Shown here: one piece after another, positions 1 through 6,587 of the stretch
Layout: each line of letters opens with the position of its first letter
Numbering within the stretch: position 1 is the stretch's first letter
NCBI GenBank assembly: GCA_003243255.1
Contig: QFQM01000081.1
Coordinates: 1-19,552, forward strand
Origin: Flavobacterium psychrophilum
GTDB lineage: Bacteria > Bacteroidota > Bacteroidia > Flavobacteriales > Flavobacteriaceae
DNA length: 19,552 bases
Direction: 5' to 3'
Made by a program: the position numbers and the translations under genes
Notes under the pieces: model-generated
The model's database searches: none
Told to the model about the DNA's origin: nothing
What the model saw: only the letters and a program-made list of their open reading frames with translations

Positions 1-77
1 CGATGGACTTCATCAATGACCGTTTCAAGAAAACAAGGAACAATGAAGATTTCCTCATCTCAATGAATGACGATTAG
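1..77 (+). CDS. C-terminal fragment of an unidentified protein
   Basis: The third frame is open from the window edge to a TAG stop at 75-77 and encodes a hydrophilic tail ending in FLISMNDD. It is followed 20 bases later by a good terminator, which supports it as a real gene end. The fragment is too short for me to assign a family. A start inside the fragment (ATG at 3-5) cannot be excluded but is unlikely; the gene more probably begins outside the window. Confidence 0.6.
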   Translation, partial: MDFINDRFKKTRNNEDFLISMNDD

Positions 78-96
78 TGTCTAAAATATATTATAA

Positions 97-130
97 GAAA
101 AGCCCACTTAGTTGCGGGCTTTTTGTTTTT
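97..130 (+). terminator. Rho-independent terminator of the upstream gene
   Basis: AAAAGCCC at 98-105 pairs with GGGCTTTT at 116-123, with a 10-base loop, followed by a T-rich run to 130. It lies just after the stop at 77, separating that gene from the hydrolase gene that follows. Confidence 0.8.
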
Positions 131-176
131 AGAACAATAACTTGAATTATTTCTTTACGACAATACTATTTTTATT

Positions 177-184
177 CATATTTG
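177..184 (+). promoter_or_regulatory. Possible -7 box for the serine hydrolase gene
   Basis: CATATTTG differs at one position from the Bacteroidetes -7 consensus TAnnTTTG and sits 21 bases before the ATG at 206. I find no good -33 TTG at normal spacing, so this is a weak call. Confidence 0.3.
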
Positions 185-205
185 TAAAATACTAAACCAA
201 CCTAC

Positions 206-1312
206 ATGAAAAGAAATCTTATTGTTTTTGCCTTTGTGATAACGGCTATGCTATTATCTTCCTGCAAAATGGGCCGCTTTGTGTATTACAATTTTGCTAA
301 TATCACCGATCATAAAATTTTCCCTTCAAGGCCACTGCATAATGATTCTGTAAAATTTCATTTTGAGGAAGCTGCTGTTCCAAAGGCACCTAAAAAAGTA
401 ACGGTAAAGGATAAGGAAATTACTTTTGAAGAATATCTGGCGCAAAACAGCACAGTAGCTTTTGTAGTGATAAAGAATGATACTATACAATATGAAAACT
501 ATTTTAATGACTACAGCAGGGAGTCGATAGTAGCTTCGTTTTCTATGGCGAAGTCGGTTACCTCTATTCTTGTAGGTTGTGCTCTTGATGATGGTTTTAT
601 ACAATCGGTTGATGAACCGGTAATCAAGTATGTTCCCGAACTTAAAAAGAACGGTTTTACTGAAGCACTGACTATTAAACATTTGCTTCAGATGATGAGT
701 GGTATTAAATTCAGTGAGAGTTACTCTAATCCTTTTGGAGATGCTGCAACATATTACTATGGAACCAACTTAAGAAAGGCTATAAGTAAAATGAAACCAC
801 TGCACGATCCGGGTAAACAGTTTGCTTACAGCAGCGGCGATACGCAGCTTTTGGGGCTTGTTCTGGAGCGTTCATTGAAAGGTAAAACCATTACAGAATA
901 TCTTAATGATCGTATCTGGAAACCCTTGGGTATGGAGTATGATGCATCGTGGAGTCTTGACAGAAAGAAAAACGGATTGGAGAAAACCTATTGTTGTATT
1001 AATGCCAGAGCTTTGGATTTCGCTAAAATTGGAAGATTATATCTAAACAAAGGAAGCTGGAACGGAAAGCAAATCGTTTCTCAAAGATGGGTTGAAGAAT
1101 CTACCGTTGCAGATAAAGGTCCTAATGATGTAAATTATTATAAATACCAATGGTGGCTGCCCACGCCTAATGGTGAATTTATGGCTGAGGGTATATTGGG
1201 TCAGTATATTTATGTAAATCCCGCTAAAAAACTCATCATTGTTCGTTTAGGTGAAAACAACGGTAACAACCAATGGGAAAGTTTGTTTCAAAATATTGCC
1301 AATAAATTTTAA
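206..1312 (+). CDS. Serine hydrolase lipoprotein, beta-lactamase class C-like family
   Basis: The 368-residue protein starts with a lipoprotein signal peptide ending in LLSSC, so Cys20 is probably lipidated. Lys rather than Asp follows it, which fits outer-membrane sorting. The family signatures are visible in order: SMAK (nucleophile Ser113, general base Lys116), YSSG (Tyr208) and a GQ-containing third motif near residues 329-333 (GILGQ). This is the PF00144 fold shared by class C beta-lactamases, DD-peptidases and esterases. Which of these it is cannot be read from sequence; a periplasmic or surface esterase or peptidase role is more likely than antibiotic resistance. It is a single-gene unit bounded by terminators at 97-130 and 1321-1349. 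No Shine-Dalgarno sequence is seen, as expected for this phylum. The start is fixed by the signal peptide. Confidence 0.9.
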   Translation: MKRNLIVFAFVITAMLLSSCKMGRFVYYNFANITDHKIFPSRPLHNDSVKFHFEEAAVPKAPKKVTVKDKEITFEEYLAQNSTVAFVVIKNDTIQYENYFNDYSRESIVASFSMAKSVTSILVGCALDDGFIQSVDEPVIKYVPELKKNGFTEALTIKHLLQMMSGIKFSESYSNPFGDAATYYYGTNLRKAISKMKPLHDPGKQFAYSSGDTQLLGLVLERSLKGKTITEYLNDRIWKPLGMEYDASWSLDRKKNGLEKTYCCINARALDFAKIGRLYLNKGSWNGKQIVSQRWVEESTVADKGPNDVNYYKYQWWLPTPNGEFMAEGILGQYIYVNPAKKLIIVRLGENNGNNQWESLFQNIANKF

Positions 1313-1320
1313 CTCAAAAA

Positions 1321-1349
1321 AATAAAAGCTCCCAATGGGAGCTTTTATT
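1321..1349. terminator. Bidirectional terminator between the hydrolase gene and serA
   Basis: A 13-bp perfect stem (1321-1333 with 1337-1349) encloses the loop AAT. The stem has a GC core (GCTCCC) and A/T-rich outer parts, giving a U-run on both strands. It lies between the convergent stops at 1312 and 1367 and can serve both. Confidence 0.9.
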
Positions 1350-1366
1350 TTATGATCAAATTCTGA

Positions 1367-2332
1367 TTACGAATTTTCAGTTTTCAGTAAGCTGCTGATC
1401 TGCTCAGCTAGTTCTGTACCGATACGATCCTGAGCTTCAAGTGTCGCAGCACCAATATGTGGTGTAAGTGATACTTTAGGGTTCATTAGCACCTGAATGG
1501 CAGGAGTAGGTTCTTCTTCAAATACATCAAGACCAGCGAATGCTACCTTACCTGAATCAAGTGCATCAACAAGTGCAACTTCGTCTATAATACCTCCACG
1601 AGATGCGTTAACGATACCTACGCCGTCTTTCATAGCTTCAAGCTCTGCTTTACCAATTACATAACCTGTATCCTGAGCAGGAACGTGTAGCGTAATGAAA
1701 TCAGCATGCTTAAAGATGTCTTCCATCGGTTCTGTAACGATATCCACGTTAATGAACTGTCCGTTATAGAAATCAACCCTAATTTCTGCATTGCCAACAA
1801 ATTTATCTGAAGCAATAACACGCATTCCTAATCCAAGCGCAATTCTTGCCACTGAACGACCTATACGTCCAAATCCAATAATACCAAGGGTTTTACCGCG
1901 GAGCTCGATACCATTAGCATATGCTTTTTTAAGGCCTTCAAAATTGGTTTCGCCTTCAAGAGGCATATTGCGGTTGGCATCGTATAAGAAACGTACTCCG
2001 CTAAAAAGGTGTGCAAATACAAGTTCTGCAACCGAATCAGATGATGAAGACGGTGTGTTGATTACATGGATACCTTTTTCGCGGGCATATTCAACATCAA
2101 TATTGTCCATACCTACACCGCCACGACCTATTATCTTAAGTCCCGGGCAGGCATCAATAATATCTTTACGTACTTTCGTAGCACTACGCACAAGAAGTAC
2201 ACTTACATTATTGGTATTTATGTAGTTGGCAACCTGTTCCTGTGCCACTTTTGTTGTTATAACTTCAAATCCGCTATCTTCAAGGGCTATGATACCGCTT
2301 TTAGATATACCGTCATTTGCTAATACTTTCAT
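1367..2332 (-). CDS. serA: D-3-phosphoglycerate dehydrogenase, short form without ACT domain
   Basis: This 321-residue D-isomer-specific 2-hydroxyacid dehydrogenase would oxidise 3-phosphoglycerate to 3-phosphohydroxypyruvate with NAD+, the first step of serine synthesis. The substrate-domain motif GRGGVGMDNID is at residues 69-79, the Rossmann motif GFGRIG at 153-158, and the catalytic set is Arg245 (NASRGG), Glu274 (EEEP) and His292 (TPHIGAAT). It stops soon after the second substrate-domain segment, so it lacks the C-terminal ACT domain that gives serine feedback in E. coli SerA. An unusual 10-15 residue stretch near 186-200 lengthens the coenzyme domain. It lies 144 bases downstream of serC on the same strand, which strongly supports the serine-pathway role. 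Related dehydrogenases (e.g. PdxB-type) remain possible but are less likely. Confidence 0.88.
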   Translation of the reverse strand: MKVLANDGISKSGIIALEDSGFEVITTKVAQEQVANYINTNNVSVLLVRSATKVRKDIIDACPGLKIIGRGGVGMDNIDVEYAREKGIHVINTPSSSSDSVAELVFAHLFSGVRFLYDANRNMPLEGETNFEGLKKAYANGIELRGKTLGIIGFGRIGRSVARIALGLGMRVIASDKFVGNAEIRVDFYNGQFINVDIVTEPMEDIFKHADFITLHVPAQDTGYVIGKAELEAMKDGVGIVNASRGGIIDEVALVDALDSGKVAFAGLDVFEEEPTPAIQVLMNPKVSLTPHIGAATLEAQDRIGTELAEQISSLLKTENS

Positions 2333-2476
2333 AATTAGATTTTAGATGTGAGATTTTAGATTTTAGACTGAGCTTCACTCAGCTTTTTTAATCTAAACCT
2401 TAAACTTATTACTTATTTGTTGAAGCAGGAGTGAAGCTACTGCTAACTGATACCTGTCTGCCGACAGGCAGGCTGT
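2333..2476 (-). promoter_or_regulatory. serC-serA spacer with repeats and competing stems
   Basis: This spacer contains 9-base direct repeats AGATTTTAG (2337-2345, 2351-2359, with a further TTTTAG), a 5-bp hairpin CTGAG/CTCAG (2368-2382), and a 10-bp inverted repeat (2371-2380 with 2429-2438) that would exclude that hairpin. Next to the serC stop is a GC-rich hairpin (listed separately). No TAnnTTTG box facing serA is seen, so serA is probably read through from serC. A regulatory function is inferred only. Confidence 0.4.
2453..2472 (-). repeat. GC-rich hairpin after serC, likely dispersed repeat
   Basis: CCTGTCTG (2453-2460) pairs with CAGGCAGG (2465-2472) with one G-T wobble and the loop CCGA. 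It lies 4 bases beyond the serC stop, in sequence much richer in GC than its surroundings. There is no U-run, so it is not a classic terminator. It may protect the 3' end of serC mRNA or be a small REP-like element. Confidence 0.6.
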
Positions 2477-3550
2477 TTACTGAATACTTTTTTCAAGTTC
2501 CTGCATTGCATCAACCAGTACCTGTACGCTTTCAATAGGCATGGCGTTGTATATTGATGCGCGGTATCCGCCTACGGAACGGTGACCAGCAAGTCCGCTG
2601 ATGCCTTTTGCTTTCCATATTTTGTCGAATTGTTCTGTGTGAGCTTCGTCTTTAAGCAGGAAGGTAACGTTCATTTTAGAGCGGTCTTCCGCATTTGCCG
2701 TTCCCTGGAATAATGGGTTACGATCGATCTCTGCATAAAGAAGTGCTGCTTTGGCATCGTTTTTCTTTTCCATTTCAGCTACGCCACCATTATTTTTAAG
2801 CCACTGAAGCGTTAGATAAGAAGTATAGATGGCAAACACTGACGGTGTATTGTACATACTTTCTTTATCAATATGCTGCTTGTAGTCAAGTATATTTGGT
2901 ATCTGCCTTCCTGTTTTTCCAAGAATTTCTTCTTTAACTACTATAAGTGTAGTTCCGGCAGGACCCATATTTTTTTGATCACCGGCATAGATAAGGTCGA
3001 ATTTAGAGAAATCAAGCTGGCGAGAGAATATGTCTGAACTCATATCGCATACTACAGGGATATTAGTTTCAGGGAAACTCTGCATCTGCGTACCGAATAT
3101 GGTATTGTTGCTTGTACAGTGAAAATAATCTGCATCAGCAGGGATAGTATATTCTTTAGGTATATACGTATAATTATCAGCTTTAGAGGAAGCAACCACA
3201 ACCGTATCGCCAAACTGTTTTGCTTCCTTAATGGCTCCTGCAGCCCATGTTCCTGTGTCAAGATAAGCTGCTTTACCGTGAAGCGTCATAAGGTTATAAG
3301 GGACTCTTAAGAATTCTAAACTCGCACCTCCTGAAAGGAATAGTGCCTGATAACCTTTGCCGGTAAGGCCTAAAAGCTCCAGTGCCAGTGCGCGGGCTTC
3401 TTCCATTACGGCTACGAAATCTTTGCTGCGGTGTGAAATTTCCAGCAGCGACAAGCCTGAACCGTTAAAATCAAGTACTGCCTGTGCGGCTTTTTCGAAT
3501 ACTTCCTGTGGCAGGATAGAAGGGCCTGCGCTGAAATTATGTTTTTTCAT
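2477..3550 (-). CDS. serC: Phosphoserine aminotransferase
   Basis: This enzyme transfers an amino group from glutamate to 3-phosphohydroxypyruvate, giving phosphoserine; in many bacteria it also serves pyridoxal phosphate synthesis. The protein is a 357-residue class V aminotransferase. It begins with the family's characteristic [13 protein letters not shown], carries the SGGASLEF phosphate-binding loop at 73-80, and the PLP lysine is Lys193 in [10 protein letters not shown]. The frame is open for nine more codons upstream (ATG at 3577), but those residues do not look like SerC, and a candidate -7 box at 3575-3582 overlaps them, so I chose the ATG at 3548-3550. serA follows on the same strand; an acyl-CoA reductase gene precedes it by 78 bases. 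Confidence 0.95.
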   Translation of the reverse strand: MKKHNFSAGPSILPQEVFEKAAQAVLDFNGSGLSLLEISHRSKDFVAVMEEARALALELLGLTGKGYQALFLSGGASLEFLRVPYNLMTLHGKAAYLDTGTWAAGAIKEAKQFGDTVVVASSKADNYTYIPKEYTIPADADYFHCTSNNTIFGTQMQSFPETNIPVVCDMSSDIFSRQLDFSKFDLIYAGDQKNMGPAGTTLIVVKEEILGKTGRQIPNILDYKQHIDKESMYNTPSVFAIYTSYLTLQWLKNNGGVAEMEKKNDAKAALLYAEIDRNPLFQGTANAEDRSKMNVTFLLKDEAHTEQFDKIWKAKGISGLAGHRSVGGYRASIYNAMPIESVQVLVDAMQELEKSIQ

Positions 3551-3574
3551 TGAATGAGATGAATTTTGGTAGCA

Positions 3575-3582
3575 CAAATTTC
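3575..3582 (-). promoter_or_regulatory. Possible serC promoter -7 box
   Basis: On the minus strand GAAATTTG (one mismatch to TAnnTTTG) is preceded by TTG at 22 bases. It would start transcription near 3571, about 20 bases before the serC ATG at 3550. Confidence 0.4.
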
Positions 3583-3628
3583 ATAATTAAAGCCCAAATA
3601 ACAGCAAGAAAAATTATAAATAATTCAG

Positions 3629-4687
3629 CTATATTTTTGATAAAAATGCAATTGTATCAATATTGTCGGCGTAATCTAACAATCCGGGTTTTTGAGTGTG
3701 TCCAAACGGAATACTGTCTTCTGTCAAATCATTACTCACAACGCACTGAAGCTGTTCGTGTTCCGATTTGAGTTTTAGTTTCAGGGTGTCTAAACTATCA
3801 TAATACTCATAAAATACGCTTGAAATAGGTGATGCATATCCTGTGTCTTCTTTTATAGTCAAAAATTCGTTGTCAAGTAATTTAAAATTACTCATCAGGA
3901 AAACGGCCTTATTATAGTCGTAGTTGTTAGCGTATTTATCATAATGTATCACATCTCTGTATTCGTACATGGCTTCAAAGAAATCCTTAAAGTCATAACC
4001 GGTGGGTACAAAAAGTTTCGATACATTTCGGCAGCCCAGACCAAAATAACGGAAGATATCTTCACCAAGCCCGATAAGATCTTCACGCGATTCGTTGCCT
4101 GTAAGTATGGCCGCAGAATTCCTGTTTTTACGGATGATGGCCGGTTTATCTTTAAAGTAATACTCAAAATAACGCGCGGTGTTATTGCTTCCTGTAGCTA
4201 TTACCGTATCAAAGCCTTCGAGTTTTCCTTCTGTAAAAGTAATAGCATTAGCAAATTCCGGTTCAACAGCAATAAGGTATTTAGCCAAAAAGGGTAGGAG
4301 ATGCTGATCGTTACTCGATGTTTTGATTAGTGCTTTATGCCCTGTGATAAGTACCGAAAGAAAATCATGAAAACCAACCAACGGAATATTACCCGCCAGC
4401 ACCAGCCCGACAGTTTTGGGCTGAATGTTATCCAAATGGTAGTTTGATAGCCAGTTTTCAAGGTTTTTAGGGGTTAAAGCTTCAGCCCACGATTCAAGCG
4501 AAAAGAACACCTGTTCCTCTGTATACCAGCCATTATGTGACCTTGAAGCCTGAACAAGATTCAGCATATTATCATAAAAAAGAGCATTGTGTAATACATT
4601 GTCCTTTTGCTGGCTGTTGTCTAAATGGAACTGGCTTAAAAACTTTCCAAGCTCAATAAAAGCGTTTTTTCTTTTCGTTAACGTCAT
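3629..4687 (-). CDS. Acyl-CoA reductase, LuxC-like
   Basis: The 352-residue protein belongs to the acyl-CoA reductase family (PF05893, aldehyde dehydrogenase superfamily), which reduces fatty acyl-CoA or acyl-enzyme thioesters to aldehydes with NAD(P)H. Visible signs are VLAGNIPLVGFHD (96-108), the nucleotide-site segment IATGSNNTARYFEYYF (163-178) and the active-site segment GLGCRN with nucleophile Cys219. It is shorter than bioluminescence LuxC (about 480 residues), and no LuxA, B, D or E is nearby, so light production is not implied. A longer frame opens at ATG 4729, but the -7 box at 4726-4734 predicts a transcript start near 4720, so I chose ATG 4685-4687. It is divergent from a ferredoxin gene and followed by serC. 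The physiological substrate is unknown. Confidence 0.85.
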   Translation of the reverse strand: MTLTKRKNAFIELGKFLSQFHLDNSQQKDNVLHNALFYDNMLNLVQASRSHNGWYTEEQVFFSLESWAEALTPKNLENWLSNYHLDNIQPKTVGLVLAGNIPLVGFHDFLSVLITGHKALIKTSSNDQHLLPFLAKYLIAVEPEFANAITFTEGKLEGFDTVIATGSNNTARYFEYYFKDKPAIIRKNRNSAAILTGNESREDLIGLGEDIFRYFGLGCRNVSKLFVPTGYDFKDFFEAMYEYRDVIHYDKYANNYDYNKAVFLMSNFKLLDNEFLTIKEDTGYASPISSVFYEYYDSLDTLKLKLKSEHEQLQCVVSNDLTEDSIPFGHTQKPGLLDYADNIDTIAFLSKI

Positions 4688-4725
4688 TATGTTTGCGTAT
4701 GAATGGATTTGCACGTAATTTTGTT

Positions 4726-4734
4726 GCAAATTTA
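4726..4734 (-). promoter_or_regulatory. Promoter -7 box for the acyl-CoA reductase gene
   Basis: The minus strand reads TAAATTTGC, an exact match to TAnnTTTG. A start near 4720 gives a leader of roughly 35 bases. No clear -33 TTG is visible. The 71-base gap must also hold the promoter of the divergent ferredoxin gene, for which I find no good box. Confidence 0.55.
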
Positions 4735-4758
4735 AGCTTTTAAATACTAAGATACGCT

Positions 4759-5112
4759 ATGGCAATCATTATAACAGACGAATGTATTAACTGCGGGGCA
4801 TGCGAACCGGAATGCCCAAACACGGCTATCTATGAAGGTGCCGATGACTGGAGGTATAAAGACGGTACAAGCCTTCGCGGAAGAATAGTGCTTCCATCAG
4901 GTGAGGAAGTAGATGCTGAAGAGCCTCGTACACCGGTTTCTGACGATATTTATTATATCGTTCCTGATAAATGTACCGAGTGTAAAGGTTTCCACGATGA
5001 GCCGCAATGTGCTGCTGTTTGTCCGGTAGACTGTTGTGTACCTGACGATAATCACGTTGAAAGTGAAGAGACGTTGCTTAACCGACAGGCATTCCTGCAC
5101 GGAGACGAATAA
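4759..5112 (+). CDS. 2[4Fe-4S] ferredoxin
   Basis: This 117-residue cytoplasmic electron carrier has two cluster motifs: C9-x2-C12-x2-C15-x3-C19-P and C72-x2-C75-x8-C84-x3-C88-P. By family rules cluster I uses Cys9, 12, 15 and 88, and cluster II uses Cys72, 75, 84 and 19. The eight-residue spacing in the second motif is of the Allochromatium-type ferredoxins, which tend to have very low and split potentials. Between the motifs is a roughly 50-residue acidic insert, longer than in clostridial ferredoxins, and the tail is also acidic. Two extra Cys (92, 93) follow the second motif. The gene is divergent from the acyl-CoA reductase and ends in a strong terminator. Partner enzymes cannot be named from the sequence. 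Confidence 0.93.
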   Translation: MAIIITDECINCGACEPECPNTAIYEGADDWRYKDGTSLRGRIVLPSGEEVDAEEPRTPVSDDIYYIVPDKCTECKGFHDEPQCAAVCPVDCCVPDDNHVESEETLLNRQAFLHGDE

Positions 5113-5115
5113 AAC

Positions 5116-5145
5116 AAAAATCCTGAGCTAAAACTCAGGATTTTT
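5116..5145. terminator. Bidirectional terminator overlapping the methyltransferase stop
   Basis: AAAAATCCTGAG (5116-5127) pairs with CTCAGGATTTTT (5134-5145) around a 6-base loop, with T-runs on either strand. It ends the ferredoxin gene and also the convergent methyltransferase gene, whose last codons (5135-5145) lie inside the stem. Confidence 0.9.
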
Positions 5146-5764
5146 TTATGGCTACAAATATCACATCTTTAACTTGTGCTCCTTTATAGTCGTATTGTTT
5201 GTGCTTTATGCTTACAATATTAAAATTTTCCTCAAGGGCCTGTTTCAGGAACTCTTCCTCGTAATAGTACATATAAACAGAATCTCCATGACTGTTGGTA
5301 GTTAAACCTGAATTGTTATAGTTTCCTTCAATAGTGCTGAGATAGAAAATTCCGTTTTCATTCAATACAGTAGCTGTATCTTTAATCAGGCTCAAAGTTT
5401 CTTCTTTGCTAAGATAAGGTAGGCAAAAACCGCATACCACAGCATCAAACTTTTGAGACAACTTAATGATATCCCTGCAATCCAGTAATTCAAATTTGGC
5501 TTCGGGATTATTTTTCTTTGCCAGTTCCAGCATAGTAGCAGACAGGTCGGTTGCCAGGACTTTGAGCTTTGGAAGCTTATTTAAAACATAACGCGTAATG
5601 TTTCCCGGACCACAGGCCAGTTCAAGTACGCTTGCATCTTCTTTTGGAATTGAATCACAAAACATATCCAGCGTGTCGGCATAAAGGCTCACATCCATGA
5701 AACGCTGTTCGTATTCTTGCGCGTGTTTGTTGAAAATTGCTATTGCCATACTTGTCTTGTCCAT
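5135..5764 (-). CDS. Class I SAM-dependent methyltransferase
   Basis: The 209-residue protein has the Rossmann-fold methyltransferase signatures: motif I LELACGPGN (47-55), an acidic residue after strand 2 in ATDLS (71-75), DCRD (95-98) and FDAVVCGFCLPYL (106-118) as motif IV. It resembles the Methyltransf_11/25 families that act on small molecules, but nothing nearby identifies the substrate. The start is the first ATG; a second Met six codons in is an alternative. It has its own exact -7 box 17 bases upstream (5781-5788) and its stop codon lies within the shared terminator. It does not seem functionally linked to the ferredoxin. Confidence 0.85.
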   Translation of the reverse strand: MDKTSMAIAIFNKHAQEYEQRFMDVSLYADTLDMFCDSIPKEDASVLELACGPGNITRYVLNKLPKLKVLATDLSATMLELAKKNNPEAKFELLDCRDIIKLSQKFDAVVCGFCLPYLSKEETLSLIKDTATVLNENGIFYLSTIEGNYNNSGLTTNSHGDSVYMYYYEEEFLKQALEENFNIVSIKHKQYDYKGAQVKDVIFVAIKKS

Positions 5765-5780
5765 ATTAATAGATTTAGAT

Positions 5781-5788
5781 CAAATATA
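5781..5788 (-). promoter_or_regulatory. Promoter -7 box for the methyltransferase gene
   Basis: The minus strand reads TATATTTG, an exact TAnnTTTG, predicting a start near 5777 and a leader of about 13 bases. It immediately follows the terminator of the upstream gene, so the two minus-strand genes are separate units. Confidence 0.5.
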
Positions 5789-5795
5789 TTAAAAA

Positions 5796-5822
5796 CAAAA
5801 ACAGGGTATAGACCCTGTTTTG
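5796..5822 (-). terminator. Terminator of the secreted Thr-rich protein gene
   Basis: AAAACAGGGT (5798-5807) pairs perfectly with ACCCTGTTTT (5812-5821), loop ATAG. On the minus strand it is followed by a T-rich run, so it ends transcription coming from 6375-5848. Confidence 0.85.
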
Positions 5823-5847
5823 TTCTCATAGCAAATTTTTAAAAGTA

Positions 5848-6375
5848 TTAAGGAGCTTTAGTATACGTTTGTATCGTCATTGCATCCGTTTTTTCGTCAT
5901 AGCTCTCTACAACAAAATTACCATTGGCATCAAAATAACCTATGGATGTCCTGTCTTTGGTTTTGTAGATATAACTGTTGTTAGCCGTTTTCCTGATAAT
6001 GGCATAATTAGCATTTTCGGGAGAAGATATTCTGTAACCTGTATTGTCGGTAAGGAACTGATATCTTGTATTATCCATAGTATAGTAGCTTGAACTGCTT
6101 ACCTGTGTAGGCACTCCATTGGCAGAAACTGTAGTTGTTGAAGTCACCTCGGTAGGGGTAGGTTTCATATCCTTATTAAGCTTTTTAGATTCAGCATCCT
6201 TAAGCTCAATGTTTTGCTGTGTTTTTACCTTTTCTGTTTTAATTACTGTCCTTGGGGTCGAACCATTGTTTATGGTTGTAGTTGTTGTCTTCGTTTCTTC
6301 AGAAACATTTTTATTTACCTGTGCATTAAGCCCAAAGCCTAATGAAAGGAATATTATTAAAACTATATTTTTCAT
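5848..6375 (-). CDS. Secreted Thr/Ser-rich protein of unknown function
   Basis: The 175-residue protein has a clear signal peptide with a probable cleavage after GLNAQ (about residue 19). The mature part starts with a Thr-rich, low-complexity stretch. Two segments resemble each other: TTTTINNGSTPRTVIKTE near 32-49 and STTTVSANGVPTQVSSSS near 79-96, separated by a Lys-rich linker. The C-terminal 80 residues are rich in Tyr, Asn and Asp, with YRISSPENANYAIIRK and IGYFDANGNFVVESYDEK suggesting short beta strands. I do not recognise a family and there is no sorting domain. It is probably periplasmic. It has an exact -7 box and its own terminator, so it is monocistronic. Confidence 0.8.
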   Translation of the reverse strand: MKNIVLIIFLSLGFGLNAQVNKNVSEETKTTTTTINNGSTPRTVIKTEKVKTQQNIELKDAESKKLNKDMKPTPTEVTSTTTVSANGVPTQVSSSSYYTMDNTRYQFLTDNTGYRISSPENANYAIIRKTANNSYIYKTKDRTSIGYFDANGNFVVESYDEKTDAMTIQTYTKAP

Positions 6376-6405
6376 GACAATGTTATTTTAGGATTATTAC
6401 ACATA

Positions 6406-6413
6406 CAAAGTTA
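6406..6413 (-). promoter_or_regulatory. Promoter -7 box for the secreted Thr-rich protein gene
   Basis: The minus strand reads TAACTTTG, an exact TAnnTTTG. A TTG lies 16 bases upstream, slightly closer than usual. The predicted start near 6402 gives a leader of about 27 bases before ATG 6375. Confidence 0.5.
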
Positions 6414-6467
6414 TCCCGGGTATGTTAAACAAGTTTTTAGAAAAACATAAAGTATTGGTAAAAGTGA

Positions 6468-6548
6468 GTCATAAGGTCATAAGGTCGAAAGTCATAAAGC
6501 CCCAAAGTGTTGGGGTGACTTTAGACTTTAAGACTTTGGGCTTTCGAC
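6468..6548. repeat. Short tandem and inverted repeats upstream of ychF
   Basis: Left part: four degenerate 7-8 base units (GTCATAAG, GTCATAAG, GTCGAAA, GTCATAAA, 6468-6499). Middle: a hairpin CCCCAA/TTGGGG (6500-6505 with 6510-6515). Right part: units GACTTTA, GACTTTA, GACTTTG (6517-6538) in the opposite sense. GTCGAAAG (6484-6491) pairs with CTTTCGAC (6541-6548), so the whole can form a cruciform. The right arm contains the -33 box of the ychF promoter. Confidence 0.65.
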
Positions 6549-6565
6549 TAAAAGGACTATATTTG
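6535..6565 (+). promoter_or_regulatory. ychF promoter
   Basis: TTTG at 6535-6538, a 19-base spacer, then TATATTTG at 6558-6565: this is a full Bacteroidetes -33/-7 promoter. The predicted start is near 6569, giving a leader of about 19 bases before ATG 6588. Confidence 0.72.
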
Positions 6566-6587
6566 CACCCTCAAAAAAAGCCAATTC

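Noticed and set aside
206..1312. Beta-lactamase resistance gene
   Set aside because: The fold and SxxK motif are shared with esterases and peptidases. There is no specific class C marker set, no mobile context and the protein is a lipoprotein, so resistance cannot be claimed.
1367..2332. Erythronate-4-phosphate dehydrogenase (PdxB)
   Set aside because: The protein is shorter than PdxB and lacks a PdxB-type C-terminal dimer domain; adjacency to serC fits SerA at least as well. It is kept only as a speculative link in the findings.
2366..2390. Plus-strand rho-independent terminator (CTGAG/CTCAG followed by TTTTTT)
   Set aside because: The stem is only 5 bp and there is no plus-strand gene upstream for it to end; it lies in the spacer of minus-strand genes.
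3629..4687. Part of a bioluminescence (lux) operon
   Set aside because: No luciferase, acyl-transferase or synthetase genes are nearby; only the reductase family is shared.
6468..6499. CRISPR-like array of short repeats
   Set aside because: The units are only 7-8 bases long, directly adjacent without spacers and there are no cas genes.
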